Positions 36,256 to 47,220 of a stretch of DNA of 64,000 nt are shown here, piece after piece. The stretch spans positions 62,001-126,000 of the forward strand of contig JAKUCV010005643.1 in NCBI GenBank assembly GCA_028386065.3. Reading direction: 5' to 3'. A program made the translations under genes and the position numbers. This stretch comes from Turnera subulata. Taxonomy: Eukaryota; Streptophyta; Magnoliopsida; Malpighiales; Passifloraceae. The stretch's first letter is position 1. Each line of letters starts with the position of its first letter. Under the pieces are notes generated by a model. It saw only the letters and a list, made by a program, of their open reading frames with translations. It had not been told where the DNA came from and did not search any database.

Positions 36256-37094
36256 TTACGACATAAAGTGTCGAATGGTCCTGCAACCTGTAGAATCAGC
36301 TACTAGGTGCGGCATACAAAAATCAGGAGGAACATCATAGACATGGAAGCCTTCCCCTATGGTTAGACCTTTCTTAGTTAAACAATCCGCTACAAAATTA
36401 CACTCACGGAATACATGCGTAAAGGTCACAGTCCATGGTTGATGGATGAGGTTCCGGATACAATCCATGAGGGGAAGGTTGGCGAACCGATTAACCTTCT
36501 TTCCAGTAATAAGTTCAATAACGTCGAGATTATCAACTTCCACTTGTAGAGTAGTGATCCCTAACGCTTAGTTTGGGAAAGAGATAATTAGGAGGAAACG
36601 ACTAGGTGAGGAGAATTTGAGAAGAATGAATGACCCATTCTCCTGTTTGGTAACAGAGAAGAATTTGAGGAGAATGGAATTTGAGAAGAATTAATTCTTC
36701 CCTGGCCCACCAAATTCATTCTCTCCAAAAACGAGAGAAAGGGGAGGGAATGGTTTTTAGTGGGTCCCATTTGTGTAGCTTTTGACAAATTTATCTGTAT
36801 CCTGTTCCTTCTTTCATCCCCACATAAGGATATTTTTTGTAATTTCATGCCATACTTATTTTTTCTTTTTTTAATATTTTCATTCTAAAATGAAAAAGAA
36901 AAAATTTCTCCCACATTCATTCCCTTCAACATTTCGTGCTCCCAAACCAATGGAGAGAATGTGATTTTCTACTCTTCCCCATTCCATTCTTTTCATTTTC
37001 TTTCCCCTCATTTTCTTCCCCTCTAAATCTGTTTCCAAACTTAGCCTAAGCTTGCCGCTAGTGTTAGTACACCGTGGACCGCCCATAGTTCTTC
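36256..37094 (-). pseudogene. RNase H-like domain of LINE ORF2, interrupted
   Basis: The coding remnant runs from 37094 to 37050, is interrupted by the 482-bp MITE, and resumes at 36564-36256. Across the gap the frame is AGC then TTA GGG once the MITE and one TTA copy are discounted, so the interruption is exactly explained by that insertion. The insert plus duplication is 485 bp, not a multiple of three, so the present frame is broken. Confidence 0.8.
36565..37046. mobile_element. Tourist/PIF-Harbinger-like MITE
   Basis: 482 bp with imperfect terminal inverted repeats: CGCTTAGTTTGGGAAA at the left, and GGCTAAGTTTGGAAA reading inward from the right end. It is flanked by TAA at 36562-36564 and 37047-37049 (TTA on the other strand), the 3-bp duplication typical of PIF/Harbinger elements. 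No coding capacity. It sits inside the LINE RNase H sequence, so it is younger than the LINE. Confidence 0.82.
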
Positions 37095-37172
37095 AAGATC
37101 TAGAATTTATTATTGTTTGTAAAACTGGTTTTTTCCATCTTTTCATAAAAAAAAAAGATCTAGAATTTATTA
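37095..37172 (+). repeat. Repeated target site flanking a short poly-A-ending insert
   Basis: AAGATCTAGAATTTATTA occurs at 37095-37112 and again at about 37155-37172. Between the copies lie about 40 bases ending in a run of A. This looks like a second, very short retroposed insert that used the same target as the LINE. Confidence 0.6.
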
Positions 37173-37738
37173 TAACATAGCATGTTGTTTGTATCAAATT
37201 CAAAATCATTAGAGTTTGGGCCTTTATCGGAAGGGTTGGGCCTTTATCGAACACCATAAAATAAAACCTATCATGAAGCGCCCCGACCCGTATTTACCGT
37301 ACACAGTAAACACGTGCCGGAACTGTGACAACCCAACCCAACATGACTCAGCATACAGTGTGAACCACAATAACTCGGGCTCGACAGCCCATAATAAAAG
37401 CGGCAATAAAATCTCAACCGGCCCAATGGCCCAATAATAATAAAACAAGCACAGCGGAAGACTTATGAAACTCACATAAACACTGTATGCATAGATGCAA
37501 ACTATGGATCCGAGCCCTGTCCAAGGGAAACGTCACAGCCTGTCTGGAATGCATCAACCTGTACCAAAAGATAACTCATCCTACGGGATGAAAGCCCGCA
37601 GGTGAGGGGTGAGTCCGAAGTGCTCACGACAATGGAAAGACGATCAGTATGGACACTAAAAATTACTCAAGTCCAAAAACAACAGTCAAACCAAAAGACT
37701 CGACCCAAAGTCGAAAAGACTCAATAAAAATCCAATTA

Positions 37739-38453
37739 NNNNNNNNNNNNNNNNNNNNNNNNNNNNNNNNNNNNNNNNNNNNNNNNNNNNNNNNNNNNNN
37801 NNNNNNNNNNNNNNNNNNNNNNNNNNNNNNNNNNNNNNNNNNNNNNNNNNNNNNNNNNNNNNNNNNNNNNNNNNNNNNNNNNNNNNNNNNNNNNNNNNNN
37901 NNNNNNNNNNNNNNNNNNNNNNNNNNNNNNNNNNNNNNNNNNNNNNNNNNNNNNNNNNNNNNNNNNNNNNNNNNNNNNNNNNNNNNNNNNNNNNNNNNNN
38001 NNNNNNNNNNNNNNNNNNNNNNNNNNNNNNNNNNNNNNNNNNNNNNNNNNNNNNNNNNNNNNNNNNNNNNNNNNNNNNNNNNNNNNNNNNNNNNNNNNNN
38101 NNNNNNNNNNNNNNNNNNNNNNNNNNNNNNNNNNNNNNNNNNNNNNNNNNNNNNNNNNNNNNNNNNNNNNNNNNNNNNNNNNNNNNNNNNNNNNNNNNNN
38201 NNNNNNNNNNNNNNNNNNNNNNNNNNNNNNNNNNNNNNNNNNNNNNNNNNNNNNNNNNNNNNNNNNNNNNNNNNNNNNNNNNNNNNNNNNNNNNNNNNNN
38301 NNNNNNNNNNNNNNNNNNNNNNNNNNNNNNNNNNNNNNNNNNNNNNNNNNNNNNNNNNNNNNNNNNNNNNNNNNNNNNNNNNNNNNNNNNNNNNNNNNNN
38401 NNNNNNNNNNNNNNNNNNNNNNNNNNNNNNNNNNNNNNNNNNNNNNNNNNNNN
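37739..38453. other. Assembly gap (715 N)
   Basis: A run of N inside the solo LTR. The sequence just right of the gap is full of short near-identical hairpin repeats, which probably caused the assembly to fail. Confidence 0.99.
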
Positions 38454-38492
38454 TTATCAACCTGTTCCTGGTGCCAGATCAAAAAGAACCCA

Positions 38493-38809
38493 GGGATAGA
38501 CATCCCAAAAATAACAAACCGGGATAGACATCCCAAGCATAGACATGCTTATCACACGAACCCAGATCATGGCCACCACAAAACAGTCTCTAACCATCCG
38601 GTCGTACCTCTACTTACCACGTGACAATTATATTACCATCATTAAAAACCAAGTCACAGGGATCGACATCCCCAACCAAAATACCGAGGATCGACATCCT
38701 CATCACAATTCTTTATTAATCCATTATTATGATTTGAACCAAAAGACACAGAAAAACACACGGGGATAAACATCCCAAATACCAAACAAGCACCGGGATA
38801 GACATCCCG
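38493..38809. repeat. Series of short hairpins, GGGAT-AGAC-ATCCC type
   Basis: Seven small inverted repeats with a 4-base loop lie in 317 bases: 38493-38506, 38521-38534, 38537-38548, 38659-38672, 38686-38701, 38762-38776 and 38794-38809. The arms differ between copies (GGGAT, GCAT, GAGGAT, CGGGAT) but stay self-complementary. The loop is AGAC, CGAC or AAAC. Spacing is irregular. Confidence 0.85.
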
Positions 38810-39986
38810 AGCCAAACACAACAAAAGCACAGCATCCAACAATGCAACAACACCAAACACAATAACCGAGTAATAAGGCACATATTGAAGGAAATCCATC
38901 CTCACCTTGGCCGATTACTCAACTTCGGAGACAATGACCGGTCCGACGCCGGCTCCTCGGGAAACTACCCGATATCCAAAAATCTACACAACAAAATCAT
39001 ACGTACACATAAATGCACATATTCGGTATACTATGATGCCCAAACTGCGTATTTACCCATCCCGGTTACACATCTTTTATTTATTCTCATTTACCGAAAA
39101 TATTTATCCAAACGTATTTCCGAATATAATTTCGGTACTATACTTTAATTAAAATTCTTTTTCAAAATATATTATAATTTCCCAAAATAATAATCATTAT
39201 AATTTTTCCAGAAAAATAATAAGCTATTTATAATTTCTAGAAAATATTTATAGTATTTATCTTTTCTATATATATATACAATTTAATTTTCCAACATATT
39301 TACTTTTAATTTACAAAATACATATTTGTATACATACAACAAAATTATAATTTTCCAGACTAAATAATATACATATTAAATTTTTCCAGAAATTAATTTC
39401 AAGGTATATATATATATATTTTCCAATTAATAATAGTTTTCCTAAACAAACTTAATTATTTACCCAAGTAAATATACTTATATATTAATAAAAATACCTT
39501 AGTTAAATAATATTTTACTCAAAATAAATATATAATTTTTTTTCAAAAATAAATACCAGAATACAGGTAATTACATAAATACATATATATATTGTTTTTT
39601 TTTAATTAACGGACTGGGCTGAACTATGCAGCCCATGACCAAGCCCAAGTACAAGGGCCCGGCCCAGACTGCAAGCCCGTTTCCCCAGCCCACACAACCC
39701 AGCCCGTCAGCAGCTCCAACCCGTTGGGAGTCGGGTACTCACCTGGCGGATGCGGGTCGTGGTGCCGGGTAGGAGGCTGGCNGAAATTCCGAAACCCGAA
39801 AAATACCAACTTAGGTTCGAAAAATTCGCGGGAAAATCACGAGCGCGGGAAAACCTTCGGTTTCGAAAAACGACTCCGATTTACCTTGAATTAATTACCC
39901 AAGATTAATTCAACAGTAAATCACGGTAAATAGGCTTTTACAGTCCGGTAAAAATCCAAAATTTTTACCCGGGCTGTTACATATCA

Positions 39987-41519
39987 TTTGTTGGGACCTT
40001 GGATTTTATTTTATAATTTATTGGGACCTTGAATTTTATTAATGTAAGTCATAACAGGGAAAGGTTATTTCAGTTATTAAAAAAATAATGTTCATTAATT
40101 GAAAGATTGTATTTCTTTTCTTAATGTCTTATCATGTGTCCTTAGAACACAAAATAGAAAAACCCTTTTAAAAAACCGATTGTACAAAAATTTGCGATTG
40201 ATTTTGGCAGAGCTTAATTTTTTGGAAATTGTAGAAACTTCGTAGGAGGACCGAGGAAATGCAAAATGGGGAACAAGGACAGCTGCCTCTCTTTTGTCTC
40301 CAAATAAATAGCAGAAAACGTGCTTTCGTGTAGAAAGAGAGCGTGGAATCCTTCTCCAGAAAGCTAAAGCCAACAGCCACCTCTCAAGCATCAACGACTT
40401 TAGTTAATCAACATGAAAAGCCAATTTCAATGAACTGGAACCAAAAGATTAGAAAGAGGATATGGTGCCGTATGTAACTCCTTATGGGAACTTTCCATTT
40501 AATTAAGGGACGAGAAATTAGGGAGGAAATGACCGATGATGAGAAATGGGGAAGTTGGATGAATTTTCTCTAATTCGGGAATGAAAAGTATTCAGAAAAA
40601 TAAAAAGGGAAAGAAGGAGTGAATTCTCCTCAGTCCTCAAGCCTACCTATTCCTTTCTCATTTCTCTCGTACGGGCATCCTCTATTTTTGTCTTAACAAA
40701 TTTAACCATAATAAAATGGCGAGTCCTTCACCCTTGTAAATGAATATAACAACCCACGAAAGATATTTTCGTGATTTTTATACCATACTAATTTTATTAT
40801 AAATCTAATAAGATAATGAAATATTATTTCCAAATTTCGTCGACTCATTTTTCATATCGTCAGGCAAGGGGAAATAAACACTTTCTTTTGTATTAACTCA
40901 TCTTCCATGCCTCATTGTCTTTCCATTTGCTCCCTATCTTTCCTATTTTTTTTCCCCAAACTTACCATTAGTCTTGAGATTTTGTACAGGAGCATAAATC
41001 ATAACATTTTGTGGTCATTTTCCTTTCCTACTCTAGAATTTTTTTTATCAAACGGAAGAAACATTGACAAATTCATCATATAATTTATGTAAGCAATTTT
41101 TTCTACACCAATTAACATCTTTTTCTTTGTCGGTCCTCATCAGCAAAACTGTCCTAACACGAAAAACAATTTTTTTTGATTGAATAATAATAGTAATAAT
41201 AATAGAGAAGAAATATTTTGAACAATAAACCATTCCATTCCATTTATAAAACACTAAATACACTAATAGAGAAGAAATATTTATTATTTTATTGTTTGGA
41301 TCTCGGCGGCGAAATTTCTGGTATCAGCATTACACCAAGTCAAAGCTAACGAAAAATAACAATAACTAGAAGGAAGTGGAATTCAAAAAAAGGAAACTAA
41401 TAAATGTGGAGCTTCCAGAAGCCGTAGAAAGGAAAGAGAAATTAAATAAAAAACACGCCTAAAATTAAATTAAAATAATTTTTAAAGAAAATGAAAATTC
41501 CCATCCCCTTCACAGCCCA
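39987..41519. other. Intergenic: solo LTR to OGDH leader
   Basis: Starts with a short imperfect tandem duplication around TTGGGACCTTGGATTTTATT (about 39990-40042). 40496-40975 resembles a decayed copy of the MITE at 36565-37046. The rest is AT-rich promoter sequence of the OGDH gene. Confidence 0.5.
40496..40975. mobile_element. Possible decayed relative of the Tourist-like MITE
   Basis: ATTAGGGAGGAAATGACCGA here lines up with ATTAGGAGGAAACGACTAGG inside the MITE at 36565-37046. The right end, TTCCCCAAACTTA, resembles that element's right terminus TTTCCAAACTTAG. The left terminus and duplication are not clear. Confidence 0.35.
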
Positions 41520-42040
41520 CCAAAGTTGGAACTAAAAGACCTCCCTCCTCTCCCCTTCACCTCCCCCCCACTACCAGTCGCCACCGCCCCGATTAGGGTT
41601 TCTCTCCTCCTCCTCCTCCTCTCTCTTTCTCTCTTTCTATTTTCTTCTCTCCGGTACGCATTCCGCTTCACGCCAATCGTTTTCTTTATATTCCATTTCT
41701 GTTTCTGTTTTGGTTTTTCATTTATTTATAATTTACAATCGAAATGATTGTTTGTTTTTGTTTGATTTTATTACTATACACGCTTTATATACACTAGATG
41801 TGCTTTTTGGTTTAAGTAAATCGTAACAGTCTGTGATCTGTTTACCATGTTTTAAGCCGTAGCTGCGATCTACTATTGGTTTGCATTATTTTATTGATTT
41901 TTTTTGACTTTTGGGTTTTGTAGGGTTTTTCTTGGTTTGATAAGAGAACAAGTGTGTGCTTATGTTTGTGACATCGATTTGAGGCTGTGAGGTATAATTT
42001 TGCAATAGACAAATTGGTTGGTGTTTTATAGAGAATAGCT
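41520..42040 (+). promoter_or_regulatory. OGDH 5' UTR with intron
   Basis: A CT-rich leader (about 41520-41653) ends CTCTCCG before GTACGC. A T-rich stretch ending TTTTATAG at 42031 follows, just before AGAATAGCTATGGCG. This fits a 5' UTR intron of about 378 bases, common in plant housekeeping genes. Confidence 0.6.
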
Positions 42041-45000
42041 ATGGCGTGGTTTAGAGCCAGCTCTGGTTTGGCAAAGCTTGCCATAAGGAGGACTCTGTCT
42101 CAGACTGGGTCTTACACTGCTAGAACCCGGATCCTTCCTTCCCAGAATCGGGTTTTCCATACCACCGTCTTCAAGCCCAAGGCGGCGCAATCCGCGCCTG
42201 TCCCTCGCCCTGTGCCCCTCTCCAGGCTCACTGATAGCTTCTTGGATGGCACCAGCAGTGTCTACTTGGAGGAGCTCCAGAGGGCTTGGGAAGCGGATCC
42301 CAACAGTGTGGATGAGTCTTGGGACAATTTCTTTAGGAACTTCGTGGGTCAGGCTGCCACTTCTCCTGGTATTTCCGGACAAACCATCCAGGAGAGTATG
42401 CGTCTGCTGTTACTCGTGAGGGCTTATCAGGTTAATGGTCATATGAAGGCCAAGTTGGATCCTTTGGGACTGGAACAGCGAGAAGTGCCCGACGATTTGG
42501 ACCCGGCTCTTTATGGATTCTCAGAAGCCGACCTTGACAGGGAATTCTTTTTGGGGGTGTGGAGGATGGCTGGCTTCTTGTCTGAAAATCGTCCGGTGCA
42601 GACTCTCAGGTCCATTTTGACCAGGCTAGAGCAGGCTTATTGTGGGAGTATTGGGTATGAGTATATGCACATTGCAGATCGTGAGAAATGTAACTGGTTG
42701 AGAGACAAGATTGAGACCCCGATACCCATGCAGTACAATCGTCAAAGGCATGAAGTTATTTTGGATAGGTTAATTTGGAGTACCCAGTTTGAGAACTTCT
42801 TGGCCACTAAGTGGACTACGGCTAAGAGGTTTGGACTTGAAGGTGCTGAGACTTTGATTCCTGGTATGAAGGAAATGTTTGATAGAGCAGCCGATCTTGG
42901 CGTTGAGAGCATAGTTATCGGAATGCCCCATAGAGGTAGATTGAACGTTCTGGGTAATGTTGTGAGGAAGCCACTTCGTCAAATATTTAGCGAGTTTAGT
43001 GGTGGCACAAAGCCTGTGGATGAAGTTGGGCTCTATACAGGTACGGGTGATGTCAAGTATCACCTAGGTACTTCTTATGACCGTCCAACTAGGGGTGGGA
43101 AGAGAATTCATTTGTCTCTGGTTGCAAACCCTAGTCACTTGGAAGCTGTGGATCCTGTTGTTGTTGGAAAAACTAGAGCTAAGCAATATTACTCCAATGA
43201 TCTTAACAGAACTAAGAATATGGGTGTCTTGATTCATGGTGATGGTAGCTTTGCTGGACAGGGTGTAGTCTATGAAACTCTACATCTTAGTGCACTGCCA
43301 AACTACACTACTGGTGGCACTATTCATATTGTGGTGAACAATCAAGTTGCTTTCACAACTGATCCAAGGGCTGGCAGATCTTCACAATACTGTACTGATG
43401 TTGCCAAGGCCTTGAATGCCCCAATTTTCCATGTAAATGGAGACGATATGGAGGCAGTTGTTCGTGTTTGCGAACTTGCGGCTGAGTGGCGCCAGACTTT
43501 CCATTCGGATGTTGTTGTTGATTTAGTGTGTTACCGTCGATTTGGCCATAACGAGATTGATGAGCCTTCTTTCACGCAGCCCAAAATGTATCAGGTTAGT
43601 GGATTGATTTTGTTTCCCAATGTATTCTCTTATGCCGTTTTTTTTTCTTTCTACCCGTATTATATTTCCTTGTCATGATCTTCCTCATTGTTTTTGCCAT
43701 GGATCGTTATCCCAAATTTACAGTTATTGTATTTAGATGAATCAAGCAACCATCTAAACATTCCGATTTGATGGGTTGTTACAGGTTATTCGGAATCATC
43801 CTTCAGCTCTTGAAATTTACAAAAACAAACTACGAGAGTCTGGACAGGTGAGCCAGGCAGATATTGACAGGATACAAGAGAAGGTCAATTCTATCCTTAA
43901 TGAAGAATTCTTGGCTAGCAAAGATTATGTTCCTAAAAGAAGAGATTGGCTTTCATCTCACTGGTCTGGGTTCAAATCTCCTGAACAGCTTTCACGTATC
44001 AGAAACACTGGGTATGATGCTAAGATTGCTGGTGTTCTTTATGTTGGCTTTCTCTGATCACTGTATCTGTACATTGACACTGTTGTGCACTGATGCAGGG
44101 TGAAACCTGAGATCTTGAAAAACGTTGGCAAAGCAGTTACTGTCCTTCCAGACAATTTTAAGCCTCACAGAGCTGTAAAGAAGGTTTATGAGCAACGTGC
44201 ACAAATGATTGAAACAGGGGAAGGGATTGACTGGGCACTTGCGGAAGCTCTTGCTTTTGCAACATTGCTGGTAGAAGGTAACCATGTTCGACTGAGTGGT
44301 CAGGATGTTGAAAGAGGGACATTTAGTCACCGTCATTCTGTTCTTCATGATCAAGAAACTGGGGAAAAGTATTGCCCACTGGACCATGTAATCATGAACC
44401 AGGATGAGGAGATGTTTACCGTCAGTAACAGGTACTATGTTAGATTCTTGATTTTTCTTTTATTTTTAAGTTAATAATTTGTTTTTGCATTTTTTCTTTA
44501 ACAATTCCTCTGGTCCTTTGGGTTTGTTTGGGTAGAGAAGGTAAGTTTGAATCTTTGGTGTCTGTGCACCTTCCCACTACCAGAAAATAATATGTCATCC
44601 TGTTGTTTTTATTGTGCATTTTTTTTTATTATAATAACAGTAGTACTTTTTTGCTTACAGCTCCCTTTCAGAGTTCGGTGTCCTAGGGTTTGAGTTGGGT
44701 TACTCGATGGAAAATCCTAATTCTTTGGTACTCTGGGAAGCACAATTTGGTGACTTCTCTAATGGGGCGCAAGTGATATTTGATCAGTTCTTGAGCAGTG
44801 GTGAATCAAAATGGTTGAGACAGACTGGGCTTGTTGTGCTTCTTCCTCATGGGTATGATGGCCAGGGCCCTGAACATTCAAGTGCAAGATTGGAACGTTT
44901 CCTTCAGGTACTTATTTATAGGAGAATCTATGGTCCAACGGCAGACTATGTATTGCCAGTTGATGATGTACATACCTTTTTTTTTCATATATTTCTTAGT

Positions 45001-46644
45001 TTTGGAACAGTTATAAGCATTATAGGCGATGGTAGTACATGGCAGTAAGATATGTGGATCTATGGCCTAAGTGTTAGTATAGGAGAATCTATGGTCTAAC
45101 GATAGACTATGTATTGCCAGTTGATGATGAACTTGCACATTTTTTTTAATGTGCCATTGATTTTTTTGGCGTTCTTTTGTTGTGGCAAAGAAACATCCAA
45201 TTATGAGATATTACCAGGCTTTTTGGGCACAACCTGTATGTCTGTATTGTCGCTTACTTACATTTCATCATTATTTATTTATTTATTACTTTTGGTGTAG
45301 ATGAGTGACGACAATCCTTATGTAATACCCGAGATGGAGCCAACTCTTAGGAAGCAAATTCAGGAATGCAACTGGCAGGTCGTCAATGTCACGACTCCTG
45401 CTAATTACTTTCATGTTTTGCGGCGCCAGGTTGGTTAATACAAATTGCAGATCCATTTTCTATACTAATGCCTACATTTACTTATGTTTTGTAGTTTTAT
45501 CATCCAGATCCACAGGGAATTCCGTAAACCTTTGATTGTGATGTCTCCCAAAAACCTACTTCGTCACAAGGACTGCAAATCCAATCTCTCTGAGTTTGAT
45601 GATGTACAAGGCCACCCTGGTTTTGACAAGCAAGGAACTAGATTTAAGCGTCTCATAAAGGATCAGAATGATCACTCTGATCTTGAGGAGGGTATCAGAC
45701 GCCTGGTTCTTTGCTCCGGAAAGGTGTGCTATGCTTTTTGGTCGTTTCTTACGGTTTTGTTCAGATATTCTTTTGTTCTTGTATTCCCTTTTTCGTATAG
45801 TAAAATGTGCACATGAAAATATTACATATTACTTTTTGGAATCGTATTTTGTAGGTGTATTATGAGTTAGATGAAGAGCGCAGGAAGACGGAGGCAAAGG
45901 ATGTTGCAATTTGTAGGGTGGAACAGTTGTGTCCATTCCCATATGATCTTATTCAGCGTGAGCTTAAGCGATATCCAAGTACGTTTTCTAGAAATCAGTA
46001 GTATATGAAACCATGCTGCATTGAATGCTAACTATTTCCATTGGTGTCTTACAAGTTTTAGTTCCATGGTTTTATTGGTATAGTTACATGAACATCATAT
46101 AATTCTCTGAAAAGTAAGTTTTAGTAAGGGAAAAATTGATTAACGAAAAGTTAGGTTGATAGAGAAAGACCGAAGGGGGAACCATTTATATTTCATTTTT
46201 CCCTTGTGAATCAGTATATATAGAAGACTTGAATGGCCTTATTAAAATTTGAAATGGGGTAAATCATGATAGCTGTGATCTCTGTGGGGGAGATTGCAGT
46301 TGGACGTTTCAAAAGGATTCATTTACAGTTGGTCTATTTGATATGTAACAACCTGTGGGACGAGAAGCATGGTGCTGACATGAAATTTGTCTCTTTGTCT
46401 ATTAGATGCGGAGATCGTTTGGTGTCAGGAAGAGCCGATGAACATGGGTGCATACAGTTACATTGCACCCCGCCTCTGCACTGCCATGAAAGCACTGGGA
46501 AGAGGAAATATGGATGATATCAATTATGTTGGCCGTGCTCCGTCTGCTGCAACAGCTACAGGATTCCTCACGGTTCATCAGAAGGAGCAGGCTGAGCTTG
46601 TGCAAAAAGCCTTGCAACGGGAACCCATAAAGCAATCCCAGTGA
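42041..46644 (+). CDS. 2-oxoglutarate dehydrogenase E1 component, mitochondrial
   Basis: Coding exons 42041-43594, 43785-44011, 44099-44431, 44661-44907, 45301-45429, 45508-45723, 45855-45978 and 46406-46644 give 1022 residues, the usual plant length. The N-terminus ([20 protein letters not shown]) is Arg/Ser-rich and lacks acidic residues, as in a mitochondrial presequence. Then come the E1 N-terminal motif ([20 protein letters not shown]), [14 protein letters not shown] of the active site, the thiamine-diphosphate motif [18 protein letters not shown] ending in NNQVAFTT, the pyrimidine-binding region with [20 protein letters not shown], and the C-terminal domain ([28 protein letters not shown]). 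Reaction: thiamine-dependent decarboxylation of 2-oxoglutarate and succinyl transfer to E2, a control step of the TCA cycle. All key motifs are intact. Confidence 0.97.
44920..45129 (+). repeat. Duplicated 48-bp segment in an OGDH intron
   Basis: GGAGAATCTATGGTCCAACG and the 28 bases after it (44921-44968) recur at 45082-45129 with three mismatches. Both copies lie in the intron between exons ending at 44907 and starting at 45301. Confidence 0.85.
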
Positions 46645-47058
46645 CGTCCCTGCAAAACTGAATACGATTTTAAGAGCAAAAAATAATGACATATCATAGA
46701 CTAATCTCAGCTGTGGAGATTGGATGTCATTTACATCAGATTGTGTTGTGATTTCCTTATACAGTTTTAACCAATCCATTTTTGATAAATCTTTTTTCTT
46801 ACACATTGCCGAGGGGCAACTCGGACATACTGTCATCCTTTAAATGAAGGAAATGTTTTGATGCTTAGTGAAGGTACTGCCTTTCTTCTGCAGCGCCATG
46901 ACTGAGAGATGGTGTAACGGAACTACAGAGTTTTCATATATTGGATCATTTTACTGAGTGCCTTTGCTGCGTATATAAACTCTCTTCTAATTCTGTTTTC
47001 TGGATTCAGAGCACTTGCTTATCGCTGAGGTCTTTACGCATTACCCTGCCAAATAGAA

Positions 47059-47220
47059 ATATTTGGCATTTACACTTGCTGGTAAAGCTAATATTTGGCA
47101 TTTACACTTGCTGGTAAAGCTAATATTTGGCATATGTTGATTTACACTTGCCGGTAAAGCTAATATTTGGCATGGGTTGATTTACACTTGCCGGTAAAGC
47201 TAATATTTGGCATGGGTTGA
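47059..47220 (+). repeat. Tandem repeat, 32- and 40-bp units
   Basis: Four full units and one partial: 47059-47090 and 47091-47122 (32 bp, identical), then 47123-47162 and 47163-47202 (40 bp, with an 8-base insertion after ATATTTGGCAT), then a partial copy to 47220. All share ATATTTGGCAT and TTTACACTTG and end GGTAAAGCTA. It lies about 415 bases after the OGDH stop codon. Confidence 0.9.

Larger units (their letters stand above)
36211..37108 (-). mobile_element. 5'-truncated L1-type LINE remnant with target-site duplication
   Basis: The minus strand reads the RNase H-like end of a plant non-LTR retrotransposon: EELWAVHGVLTLAAS at 37094-37050, then after an inserted MITE LGITTLQVEVDNLDVIELIT and HVFRECNFVADCLTKKGLT. 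A stop near 36256, a very short 3' UTR and a poly-A tail (T-run at 36222-36232 on plus) follow. The element is flanked by AAGATCTAGAATTT at 36211-36224 and 37095-37108, a typical LINE target-site duplication. Only the last part of ORF2 is present, so it was dead on arrival. Confidence 0.85.
37274..39981 (-). mobile_element. Solo LTR (2.7 kb) with TATCA duplication
   Basis: The block begins TGAAGCGCCCCGACCCG and ends CCGGGCTGTTACA, so it has TG...CA ends. It is flanked by TATCA at 37269-37273 and 39982-39986. Read on the minus strand it starts TGTAACAGCCCGGG, like the LTRs of many plant Ty3/gypsy elements. No gag, pol, primer-binding site or second LTR is visible, though 715 unknown bases lie inside. 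It contains short hairpin repeats near the gap. I read it as the product of LTR-LTR recombination. Confidence 0.78.

Noticed and set aside
37649..38536. Long open frames over 37649-38536 on both strands
   Set aside because: They consist almost entirely of translated N from the assembly gap.
38493..38809. CRISPR-like array
   Set aside because: The repeats are short hairpins with irregular spacing inside a plant LTR, with no constant-length repeats or spacers and no cas genes.
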